Notes under the pieces: generated by a model
Told to the model about the DNA's origin: nothing
The model's input: the letters and a program-made list of their open reading frames with translations, nothing else
Databases searched by the model: none
From: Pseudomonadota bacterium
GTDB lineage: Bacteria; Pseudomonadota; Gammaproteobacteria; Burkholderiales; Burkholderiaceae_B
DNA length: 22,390 nt
NCBI GenBank assembly: GCA_023425645.1
Contig: JAFACG010000030.1
Location: 1 to 22,390, forward strand
Direction of reading: 5' to 3'
Translations under genes and position numbers: made by a program
Shown here: piece after piece, positions 1-7,455 of the stretch
Layout: each line of letters starts with the position of its first letter
How positions within the stretch are numbered: position 1 is the stretch's first letter

Positions 1-1
1 C

Positions 2-139
2 GTTGTAGAGCTGCAGCGAGCAATCCGTCTGCCAAACGCGTCCGTTCGCATAACAGCAGTCGAGAACGAGGATGGCAGCGGTGACCTGGAATATGAGGTC
101 ATCGACGCAGCCCGTAAGGAGCAGACATGCAAGAACTAG
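2..139 (+). CDS. C-terminal part of an unrecognised phage/island protein
   Basis: An open frame enters from the left edge and runs 45 codons to TAG at 137-139. The visible residues are polar and acidic (for example VENEDGSGDLEYEVIDAA), which looks like a soluble protein tail. It overlaps the start of the next small gene by 13 bases, and the ribosome binding site of that gene (AAGGAG at 116-121) lies inside it. This is the usual packing of short early phage genes upstream of excisionase and integrase. I do not recognise the family. The call rests only on the open frame and the coupling to the next gene; the start is outside the window. Confidence 0.5.
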   Translation, partial: VVELQRAIRLPNASVRITAVENEDGSGDLEYEVIDAARKEQTCKN

Positions 140-216
140 ATGCGTCGATTCTGGTGGCATTTTTCCTCGGAATTTTCCTCGGCTATCTAGTCTGGGGAGG
201 GAAGAGCGTTGACTGA
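127..216 (+). CDS. 29-residue single-pass membrane peptide
   Basis: ATG at 127 has a good Shine-Dalgarno (AAGGAG, 5-base spacing) and the frame ends at TGA 214-216. The peptide starts MQELDAS, then has a hydrophobic stretch of about 17 residues (ILVAFFLGIFLGYLVW), then a short basic tail (GGKSVD). That is the layout of a one-helix inner-membrane peptide with a short acidic N-terminus. Small membrane peptides are common in phage and island early regions, but no function can be assigned. Support is the strong ribosome binding site, the transmembrane composition, and the 13-base overlap with the preceding gene, which suggests translational coupling. Confidence 0.5.
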   Translation: MQELDASILVAFFLGIFLGYLVWGGKSVD

Positions 217-262
217 ATCAATCACGGCCATGCTCGCCGTGACCGCAAAAGAATGGAATCTG

Positions 263-284
263 CCCGGCCCTGTGCCGGGTTTTT
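263..284 (+). terminator. Intrinsic terminator of the small phage genes
   Basis: CCCGGC (263-268), loop CCTGT, GCCGGG (274-279) and then five T. It separates the upstream small genes from the excisionase-like gene, whose ribosome binding site starts directly after it. Confidence 0.65.
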
Positions 285-297
285 GATGGGAGGACTT

Positions 298-624
298 ATG
301 GATGAATGCGCAATTTCATTGAAAGAAGCGGCTAAGCGGCTTGGCGTTTCATACCAAACGATCTGGCAACGCCGCCACAAAATCGCCTTTCGTCTTCCTG
401 GCAGCCGGATCTGGCGCGTCTGGCCATCACAACTTGCAAAGATCACCCAACCGAATTACAACGTCACTCGGATAGCGTCGGTCGGTGACAGGAGAACACA
501 ATGTCAATCCGACAACGTCAAGGCATTTGGCACGTCGATTTCTATGCGCCGAGCGGAGAAAGAATTAGACACTCTGCTGGCACAGCGGACAAGAAGGCCG
601 CACAGGAATACCACGACCGCCTAA
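298..624 (+). CDS. Excisionase-like helix-turn-helix protein
   Basis: The 108-residue product opens with a MerR/excisionase-type winged helix-turn-helix. Residues about 5-45 include ISLKEAAKRLGVSYQTIWQR and the wing-like LPGSRIWRVWPSQL. Such proteins sit just upstream of tyrosine integrases and set the direction of recombination. ATG 298 is chosen because GGGAGGA lies 3 bases upstream; an in-frame ATG at 286 has no such site, and an earlier ATG would read through the terminator hairpin. The C-terminal 41 codons overlap the integrase start by 124 bases in another frame. That is unusually long, so the functional part is probably the first 60-70 residues. Function is inferred from the HTH and the position. 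It could instead be a regulator of the integrase. Confidence 0.6.
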   Translation: MDECAISLKEAAKRLGVSYQTIWQRRHKIAFRLPGSRIWRVWPSQLAKITQPNYNVTRIASVGDRRTQCQSDNVKAFGTSISMRRAEKELDTLLAQRTRRPHRNTTTA

Positions 625-1571
625 AAGCCCAGCTCTGGCGACAACATAAACTTGGTGAACAAAAGCCGCGCTCATATAGCGAGGCAGCCTTACGTTATCT
701 GGAGGCCTGCGAAGGCCAGGCCGACTATGATTCCAAGGTCCGTTACATCGCCTACTGGCGCCAGTACCTCGGCCACTTGATGGTCGGCGATATTACGGCC
801 GACGCCATCTTTGACGGCCTTCCAACCCACAAGACCTATAAACATAAAGGGGCACAGCCGCTGACCCCCGCGACGAAAAACCGATACTTGGCCACCATCC
901 GCAGCATGATGAATATGTGCGTGACTTGGGGCTGGATCCACCACGCCCCCAAGCTGCCAAACTTCGCGGAGCCAAAAAAGCGAATCCGTTGGATCACGCG
1001 TGCCGAAGCAATGGCTCTTATTGAGCATGTACCCCAGCCATGGCTGCGCGACGCCTGCATCCTGGGTTTTGCAACAGGCATGCGTGAAGCAGAGATCTAT
1101 GGGATGGAGTGGTCGCAGGTAAACGAGCGTGCGCGTACTGCGTGGGTAGGCGATGATCAAACCAAATCAGGACGCGCTCGCAGCATTCCGCTGAACGACG
1201 ATGCTCTAGCGGTTATTCGTCGCCGAAAAGGCAGCCATCCGCGCTATGTGCTGTCGCGCAACGGCAGGCAGATTCGTGGAGGCGATGACAGAATGTTTGG
1301 CAGAGCCGTGGCGGCCGCCGGCATTGAACACTTTCGGTTCCACGACATCCGCCACACCTGGGCCAGCTGGCACGTCCAAGGCGGCACCCCGCTCATGGTG
1401 CTGAAAGAATTGGGCGGGTGGGAGACCATCGAAATGGTGCAGAAGTATGCCCACTTGGCCCCGAGCCACTTGGCCGCCCACGCGGGCACAGTCACGTTTT
1501 GGTCACAAGTCCAGGACGCGGACAAAGAAAACGGCAACGAGGATTGCGCCCTAGTTGCCGTAAACTACTGA
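501..1571 (+). CDS. int: Tyrosine recombinase (phage/island integrase)
   Basis: This 356-residue site-specific recombinase carries out integration and excision of the element to its left. The N-terminal part (about 1-50) resembles an arm-type DNA-binding domain, the middle (55-150) is the SAM-like core-binding domain, and 160-330 is the catalytic domain. The catalytic set is visible: R195 (ATGMREAEIYG), K222 (TKSGRARSIPL), H281 and R284 (HDIRHTWASW), W307 in place of the second His, and nucleophile Y316 (QKYAHL). ATG 501 has the ribosome binding site AGGAG at 490-494. The gene ends 14 bases before the CCA end of a tRNA-Ser gene on the opposite strand, so that tRNA 3' end is almost certainly its attachment site. 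The length is normal for the family and no damage is seen. Confidence 0.95.
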   Translation: MSIRQRQGIWHVDFYAPSGERIRHSAGTADKKAAQEYHDRLKAQLWRQHKLGEQKPRSYSEAALRYLEACEGQADYDSKVRYIAYWRQYLGHLMVGDITADAIFDGLPTHKTYKHKGAQPLTPATKNRYLATIRSMMNMCVTWGWIHHAPKLPNFAEPKKRIRWITRAEAMALIEHVPQPWLRDACILGFATGMREAEIYGMEWSQVNERARTAWVGDDQTKSGRARSIPLNDDALAVIRRRKGSHPRYVLSRNGRQIRGGDDRMFGRAVAAAGIEHFRFHDIRHTWASWHVQGGTPLMVLKELGGWETIEMVQKYAHLAPSHLAAHAGTVTFWSQVQDADKENGNEDCALVAVNY

Positions 1572-1585
1572 TACTAAAGAAGAAG

Positions 1586-1641
1586 TGGCGGACAGGGTGG
1601 GATTCGAACCCACGGTACGCTTGCACGTACGCCTGATTTCG
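1586..1641 (-). other. Probable attachment site (attL/attR) in the 3' half of tRNA-Ser
   Basis: The integrase gene ends 14 bases from the tRNA CCA end and points toward it, the standard geometry of integration into a tRNA 3' half. The crossover core should be a direct repeat of part of this stretch at the far end of the element, left of the window. The core limits cannot be fixed from one junction, so the coordinates only cover the anticodon loop to the CCA. Confidence 0.5.
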
Positions 1642-1675
1642 AGTCAGGTACATTCGACCACTCTGCCACCTGTCC
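1586..1675 (-). tRNA. tRNA-Ser (anticodon CGA)
   Basis: A complete class II tRNA reads on the minus strand. The acceptor stem is GGACAGG/CCTGTCC with discriminator G and an encoded CCA (1586-1588). The D-arm contains GCAGAGTGGTCGAATG. The anticodon stem-loop is CCTGACTCGAAATCAGG with anticodon CGA, reading UCG codons. A long variable arm follows (GTACGTGCAAGCGTAC region), as expected for serine, then the T-arm GTGGGTTCGAATCCCAC. The 90-base length fits. The gene is intact although a mobile element abuts its 3' end, because integration regenerates the 3' sequence. Confidence 0.97.
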
Positions 1676-1709
1676 GCGAATAGCTTGCAATAAAAGAAGC
1701 TAGCCCATG

Positions 1710-1738
1710 ACTATACGACAAGCACGCGGCGCTGACAA
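1710..1738 (-). promoter_or_regulatory. Promoter of tRNA-Ser
   Basis: On the minus strand a -35 TTGTCA (1733-1738) and a -10 TATAGT (1710-1715) are separated by exactly 17 bases. Transcription would start near 1703, giving a leader of about 27 bases before the mature tRNA 5' end at 1675. This is a typical sigma-70 promoter for a tRNA gene. Confidence 0.75.
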
Positions 1739-1854
1739 GCGAAATAATCCGCGGCGCGGGAGTCCGAGCGATGAAAAATGCCGCAGCGCAGCACCCTCAA
1801 TAAAGATAAATTCTTTTCATTCAAGGGTTTACCCTTTATTTCAGGGTGATTTGC

Positions 1855-1883
1855 TTGTTTCTGATGCGCCGCAGGCCTATAGT
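1855..1883 (+). promoter_or_regulatory. Candidate promoter of the EF-hand gene
   Basis: TTGTTT (1855-1860), a 17-base spacer and TATAGT (1878-1883) lie about 95 bases before the start codon at 1978. The -10 is good and the -35 matches only in its TTG. Just upstream, 1823-1836 reads AAGGG-TTTA-CCCTT, a small hairpin or operator-like repeat. The rest of 1740-1977 shows no gene. Confidence 0.45.
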
Positions 1884-1977
1884 GAATTCAACACCTCGCA
1901 ATGCATTGCAGCTCTGCCCCCCGTAGGCAGCCCTTGTAATTCCGGTCCCGCCGCCGGACTTTTCCAAAGGAGTTGTC

Positions 1978-2394
1978 ATGCACATCCAAACCTTCCAATG
2001 GGTGATCGATGCCAATGGCGACGGTTCCATAAGCCTGTCCGATATCATCGAGACCCTGCGCTGGATCTACCGCATCCCCGGCAGCCTGGTCGTGGAAGCG
2101 CTGGGCAATACTCCCGTGGTGTCGGACATGCTGCGCATCCAGGCCTCGCAAGAAACCGGCTATGCCTCCCTGAACGGCGGATTGGCCAGCATCCTGTCGC
2201 TGCTTTTCTGGGCCGTGCTGATCCTGTGGCTGCTCTATACGAGCTCCACGCCCAAGCCGGAGCCCGAATCCAAGACGAGCCGTCGCGCGCCGCGGCTGGG
2301 ACGGCTGGCGCAGAACAGCCATGGACGCCAGCTGCATGCCAACCACGACCGCCATCAGATGCGGCAACGCCAAGTACAGCGTCATACTTTCTGA
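1978..2394 (+). CDS. Small membrane protein with one EF-hand loop
   Basis: The 138-residue protein starts at ATG 1978 behind AAAGGAG. Residues 11-22 (DANGDGSISLSD) form a canonical 12-residue EF-hand calcium loop, with D11, N13, D15, S17 and S19 at ligand positions and D22 at position 12 instead of the usual E. A helix follows (IIETLRWIY). Residues about 68-88 (GLASILSLLFWAVLILWLLY) are a transmembrane helix, and 91-138 is a proline- then Arg/His-rich basic tail. It has no signal peptide. If the helix is inserted with the positive tail inside, the EF-hand faces the periplasm, where calcium is abundant. Calcium binding is inferred from the loop; the physiological role is unknown. It stands alone between the tRNA and a small exported protein. 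Confidence 0.8.
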   Translation: MHIQTFQWVIDANGDGSISLSDIIETLRWIYRIPGSLVVEALGNTPVVSDMLRIQASQETGYASLNGGLASILSLLFWAVLILWLLYTSSTPKPEPESKTSRRAPRLGRLAQNSHGRQLHANHDRHQMRQRQVQRHTF

Positions 2395-2401
2395 CCCTTG
2401 C

Positions 2402-2439
2402 GCACATGCCCCCCGCCGGGGCATGTGCCGGGGCATGTG
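2402..2439 (+). repeat. Inverted repeat with a duplicated right arm
   Basis: GCACATGCCCC (2402-2412), loop CCGCC and GGGGCATGTGC (2418-2428) form a perfect 11-bp stem 7 bases after the EF-hand stop codon. GGGGCATGTG then recurs at 2430-2439, so the left arm can pair with either copy. No T-run follows, so it is not a standard intrinsic terminator. It may be an RNA-stabilising hairpin or a Rho-associated 3' end. Confidence 0.55.
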
Positions 2440-2575
2440 TTAAGAAACGTAAACCGTACTTGGTGGTCAGCCCGCTTCTGTTGCGTTTGGAATTGCTTTG
2501 CCAGGATTACCTAACGTTTACCCTAGGTTTTCTCGGCAACAATACCAGCACCTTGAGTCACTATAGGTGCAGCAC

Positions 2576-2893
2576 ATGAAGAAACTATTGTTGGCTGGCT
2601 TGACATCGCTGATGGCGCTGGGTGCGGGCTCCGCGTTCGCCGGCGGCGTCGATGTCGATATCAATGTGGGCATTCCTGGCTTCGGTTTCGGACCTGTGTA
2701 TCGCCCTCCCGTCCACGTCGTGGAGCGCCCGGTCTACGTCGCGCCGCCGCCCGTGGTCTACCACCCGCCCCGCTACGTCTACCGCCCCGGCTATGTGAAG
2801 TACAGCCGCCACCACGGCAAGCACTGGCGCAAGGAACAGAAACGCGCCTACAAGCGCTGGCGCAAGGCGCAAGAGCGCTACTGGGATGATTGA
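2576..2893 (+). CDS. Small exported Pro/Tyr/His/Arg-rich protein
   Basis: The 105-residue product has a clear Sec signal peptide, MKKLLLAGLTSLMALGAGSAFA, cleaved after residue 22. The mature part starts with alternating acidic/hydrophobic residues (GGVDVDINVG), goes through a proline-tyrosine-valine segment with repeated RPP/RPVY/PPP units (about 42-76), and ends in a strongly basic region (HHGKHWRKEQKRAYKRWRKAQERYWDD). I use ATG 2576; a GTG at 2567 would add three residues in front of the signal peptide. Such small periplasmic proteins of low complexity are frequent in Burkholderiales and mostly uncharacterised. Metal or envelope-polymer binding is possible because of the His/Arg/Tyr content, but this is a guess. 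The gene converges on serS across a bidirectional terminator. Confidence 0.75.
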   Translation: MKKLLLAGLTSLMALGAGSAFAGGVDVDINVGIPGFGFGPVYRPPVHVVERPVYVAPPPVVYHPPRYVYRPGYVKYSRHHGKHWRKEQKRAYKRWRKAQERYWDD

Positions 2894-2935
2894 CCGCCAC
2901 GGCAAGCCTGCTCCTGACATGCAGGCCGGGCAATG

Positions 2936-2974
2936 AAAATGGGCTGACAACCGCCAAGGTTATCAGCCCATTTT
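2936..2974. terminator. Bidirectional terminator between the exported-protein gene and serS
   Basis: AAAATGGGCTGA and TCAGCCCATTTT form a 12-bp outer stem, with an inner AACC/GGTT stem at the tip. The A-run and T-run flanks let it act in both directions, which fits the convergent genes. A second GC-only hairpin (GCCGCCC-TGAAC-GGGCGGC, 2982-3000) lies closer to the serS stop. Confidence 0.8.
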
Positions 2975-3010
2975 GCTGTCCGCCGCCCTGAACGGGCGGC
3001 TTGCCGGACG

Positions 3011-4354
<1,344 letters not shown>

Positions 4355-4510
4355 TTAGCCGTAAAGGTGGGGTTCAGTCCAGATTGATCCCATGATTTTA
4401 CCCTCAAGCGGGACGGCGCGCAGAAGGGTCGGCTAGGCGCGACCAGGCGGAACTCCTACAATGCCTGCAAGAGCGCCCCAACCCCTGCCTGACTCGTGGA
4501 GGACCCTTCA

Positions 4511-5518
4511 ATGGCCGACGACCTGCTCGCAAAGATCACCGAGACGCTGACCACCTCCGACCGCCTGGAGATACTGGTGCGCCGTCTGCTGGAAATGCTG
4601 GAGCTGGTGACCGGGCTGGAGTCCACCTACCTGACCGAGATCGACCTGCAGGCCAATGTGCAGCGCGTCCTGTTCTCACGCAACATCCGCACCTTGAACA
4701 TTCCCGAAGGGCTGACCGTGCCCTGGGGCGATACGCTGTGCAAGCGCGCCCTGGATGAAGGCCGCCCCTATACCAACAATGTGGCCGACTGCTGGGGCGA
4801 CTCGGACGCCGCCCGGGCCCTGGGGCTGCGCACTTATGCCAGCACGCCGGTACGGCTGAGCGACGGCTCGCTGTTTGGCACCTTGTGCGCCGCCAGCGCG
4901 CACGACAAGCCCATGGCGCCGCGCGGCCCGCTGACCCTGACGCTGTTCGCCGAACTCATTTCGAACTACATCGAGCGCGAACAGCTATTGGACAAGCTGG
5001 AGAAAGCCAACCAGGCTTTGCTGGGGTATTCCTACACGGACGCGCTTACCGACCTGCCCAACCGGCGCGCCGTCGTGCGAGGGCTGGAGGAACGTCTGGA
5101 CCAGGCGCGCCGCCATGAACAGCAGCTATTGCTGGTCTTCATAGACCTGGACGACTTCAAGCGCATCAACGACGAGCATGGGCATGACACAGGAGACGAC
5201 TTCCTGCGCGCAGTGGCGCAGCGCCTGGAGCGCGAATGCCGTCCCGGCGATCTCCTGGGTCGCCTGGGCGGCGACGAATTCATCCTGGCCGCCCTGGTCC
5301 GGGAAGACGAAGCCCCCGCGGCCATGGCATCCCTGAGGCAGCGCCTGGATCACGCCCTGACAGGCCGGTACGAGCTGGACGGCGTGGTGCTGGACTACAA
5401 GGGCGCCAGCATGGGCGTCATCACCCTGAACCCGGACCAGATCATGGCCGACCAGGCCCTGGCTCAGGCCGACCATGCCATGTACGAAGACAAGCACCGC
5501 CGCAAGCAGCAGGCCTGA
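4511..5518 (+). CDS. GAF-GGDEF diguanylate cyclase
   Basis: The 335-residue cytoplasmic protein makes cyclic di-GMP from two GTP. Residues about 10-155 are a GAF sensor domain (PWGDTLCKRALDEG, then STPVRLSDGSLFGTLCA), a short linker helix follows (155-172), and 173-332 is the GGDEF domain. The active-site loop RLGGDEF has an intact GGDEF at 253-257. A canonical inhibitory I-site RxxD (RPGD, 244-247) lies exactly five residues upstream, so product feedback inhibition is expected. ATG 4511 has GGAGG at 4498-4502. A GTG at 4496 is in frame but lies in front of that site. A weak promoter is possible at 4434-4462 (TAGGCG, 17 bases, TACAAT). There is no membrane segment, so the signal is sensed in the cytoplasm; the ligand is unknown. 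It converges on rarA with only 6 bases between. Confidence 0.92.
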   Translation: MADDLLAKITETLTTSDRLEILVRRLLEMLELVTGLESTYLTEIDLQANVQRVLFSRNIRTLNIPEGLTVPWGDTLCKRALDEGRPYTNNVADCWGDSDAARALGLRTYASTPVRLSDGSLFGTLCAASAHDKPMAPRGPLTLTLFAELISNYIEREQLLDKLEKANQALLGYSYTDALTDLPNRRAVVRGLEERLDQARRHEQQLLLVFIDLDDFKRINDEHGHDTGDDFLRAVAQRLERECRPGDLLGRLGGDEFILAALVREDEAPAAMASLRQRLDHALTGRYELDGVVLDYKGASMGVITLNPDQIMADQALAQADHAMYEDKHRRKQQA

Positions 5519-5524
5519 GCCCGC

Positions 5525-6829
5525 CTACTTCTTGCCCGCCTCTTCGTCCAGCTGGCGCAGGCGCGCCAGCTTCTCGCCTATCTTGATTTCCAGCCCGCGC
5601 GGCACCGGCTTGTACCAGCCCGGTTCCTGCATGCCGTCAGGCAGATAGGTCTCGCCCGCCGCATAGGCGTTGGGCTCATCGTGGGCGTAGCGGTAGGCGT
5701 GGCCATAGCCCAGTTCTTTCATGAGCTTGGTGGGCGCGTTGCGCAAGTGCACCGGCACTTCGCGGCTCTTGTCCTGCTTCACGAAGGCCCGCGCCTGGTT
5801 GTAGGCCATGTAGCCCGCGTTGCTCTTGGCCGCCACGGCCAGATAGATGACCGCCTGCCCCAGGGCCAGTTCGCCCTCCGGGCTGCCCAGGCGCTCGTAG
5901 GTATTGGCCGCGTCATTGGCGATCTGCAGCGCGCGCGGATCGGCCAGGCCGATGTCCTCCCAGGCCATGCGCACGATGCGCCGCGCCAGATAGCGCGGAT
6001 CGGCGCCGCCGTCCAGCATGCGCGTCAGCCAGTACAGGGCCGCATCGGGGCTGGAGCCGCGCACGGATTTGTGCAGGGCGGAAATCTGATCGTAAAAATT
6101 GTCGCCGCCTTTGTCGAAGCGACGGGCGTTTAGGGTCAGGGCTTTTTCGATGAAGGCGGCATCGATATGCGTCACGCCCGCGGCCCCGGCCGCGGTGCTG
6201 CATTGTTCCAGCAGGTTCAGGAAACGGCGCGCGTCCCCGTCCGCATAGCCGATCAGGGTATCGGCAGCCAGTTCGTCGAACTGCAACTGCGGCAGGGCCT
6301 TCTCCTGGGCGCGCTGCAGCAGCTGGCGCAGCTCCTCGTCCGTCAAGGACTTGAGCACATAGACCTGTGCCCGCGAGAGCAGCGCCGAGTTGACCTCGAA
6401 AGATGGGTTTTCCGTGGTCGCGCCAATAAAGGTGACCAGGCCGCTTTCCGCATAAGGCAGCAGGGCGTCCTGCTGGCCTTTGTTGAAGCGGTGGATCTCA
6501 TCCACGAACAGGATGGTGCGCTTGCCCAGGCTCAGGTTCTGCTCGGCCTGCTCCATGGCGGCGCGGATGTCCTTGACCCCCGAGAATACCGCCGACAAGG
6601 CGATGAACTCGCAGTCGAAGGCCCGGGCCGTCAGTCTTGCCAGCGTGGTCTTGCCCACGCCGGGAGGGCCCCAGAAGATCATGGAATGCGGCTTGCCGGA
6701 CTGGAAGGCCAGGCGCAGCGGCCGGCCTTCGCCCAGCAGATGGGACTGGCCGATGACTTCGTCCAGGGACTGGGGACGCAGAGCCTCGGCCAGGGGTGCG
6801 GCCGGCTCGACCTTGAACAGATCCGACAT
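5525..6829 (-). CDS. rarA: Replication-associated recombination ATPase RarA (MgsA)
   Basis: This is a 434-residue AAA+ ATPase of the RarA/Mgs1/WRNIP1 family, related to clamp-loader subunits and RuvB. It acts at stalled replication forks and binds single-stranded DNA ends and SSB. Walker A is GPPGVGKT (54-61), Walker B is ILFVDEIHRF (106-115), and sensor 1 is the GATTENPSFEVN segment. The C-terminal half has the family tetramerisation region, ending with PNAYAAGETYLPDGM and a basic helix. The start codon shares one base with the lolA stop (TGATG), so translation is coupled. It is the last gene of ftsK-lolA-rarA, an order common in proteobacteria that links chromosome segregation and fork repair to an envelope gene. 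Length is normal. Confidence 0.97.
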   Translation of the reverse strand: MSDLFKVEPAAPLAEALRPQSLDEVIGQSHLLGEGRPLRLAFQSGKPHSMIFWGPPGVGKTTLARLTARAFDCEFIALSAVFSGVKDIRAAMEQAEQNLSLGKRTILFVDEIHRFNKGQQDALLPYAESGLVTFIGATTENPSFEVNSALLSRAQVYVLKSLTDEELRQLLQRAQEKALPQLQFDELAADTLIGYADGDARRFLNLLEQCSTAAGAAGVTHIDAAFIEKALTLNARRFDKGGDNFYDQISALHKSVRGSSPDAALYWLTRMLDGGADPRYLARRIVRMAWEDIGLADPRALQIANDAANTYERLGSPEGELALGQAVIYLAVAAKSNAGYMAYNQARAFVKQDKSREVPVHLRNAPTKLMKELGYGHAYRYAHDEPNAYAAGETYLPDGMQEPGWYKPVPRGLEIKIGEKLARLRQLDEEAGKK

Positions 6830-7455
6830 CAGGGCATGGAGACGACATCGACGCCGGGCGGCGCCTTGAAGTCGAAGGTACCGGCGGCAAAGCGCGTATT
6901 GGACTCCAGGGCGCTGAAATCGATGTACGTGGTCTGGCCGAAGGAATCCTTCAGCTCCAGCCGCCGGGGCTCGCGCCCCTTGAAGCCGATATCCACGTAG
7001 GCAAAGCCCGCATCGCTCTGGCGTGGCGTGGCGCGCAGCCAGTCCAGTCCGTCGCGTTCACCCTGGTCCTTGAGCTCGAAAGACTGCTCCAGGTCGCCCG
7101 TACCGAACAGGATGGCGGCCGGAGACGTGCCGATGGACTGGTCCACGCCGCGCTGCGTGACTTGCGCCAGGTCGGGATCGTATTGATAAAGATGCTTGCC
7201 ATCGGACACAATCAGTTGCTCGTAGGGACGCTGCACCTGCCACTTGAACTGGCCGGGGCGCTGGAAGGCGAACAGTCCCGATTGCGGAGCGCCCTTGGAT
7301 TGGCCCTGGGCATCCAGCGTGCGCTGGGAGAACTGGCCCTGCGCCGTCTTGACGTCCTGCACGAAGGCGCGCAGCTGCTCGCTGGCCGAAGCCGCCAGGG
7401 TCAGGGCCGGCGTGGCGGCCAGCGCCAGGCAGGCCATCAGGGTTTTAATCTTCAT
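6829..7455 (-). CDS. lolA: Outer-membrane lipoprotein carrier LolA
   Basis: The 208-residue periplasmic chaperone carries mature lipoproteins from the LolCDE complex in the inner membrane to LolB in the outer membrane. A signal peptide ([22 protein letters not shown]) is followed by the family fold: [21 protein letters not shown], then [20 protein letters not shown], then [13 protein letters not shown]. Start ATG 7453-7455 has a perfect AGGAGGTG upstream, which lies inside the last codons of ftsK; the two genes overlap by 11 bases. A longer frame reaching 7662 is only out-of-frame ftsK sequence. The stop overlaps the rarA start by one base, so ftsK, lolA and rarA form a tightly coupled operon. 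Confidence 0.97.
   Translation of the reverse strand: MKIKTLMACLALAATPALTLAASASEQLRAFVQDVKTAQGQFSQRTLDAQGQSKGAPQSGLFAFQRPGQFKWQVQRPYEQLIVSDGKHLYQYDPDLAQVTQRGVDQSIGTSPAAILFGTGDLEQSFELKDQGERDGLDWLRATPRQSDAGFAYVDIGFKGREPRRLELKDSFGQTTYIDFSALESNTRFAAGTFDFKAPPGVDVVSMP

Noticed and set aside
209..286. 25-codon TTG-start frame after the small membrane peptide
   Set aside because: It ends inside the terminator hairpin and has no recognisable features, though a GGAGG-like stretch lies upstream; too weak to list.
4360..4462. Consensus promoters for serS and the diguanylate cyclase
   Set aside because: Only isolated -10-like hexamers (TAAAAT minus, TACAAT plus) were found; matching -35 elements are poor.
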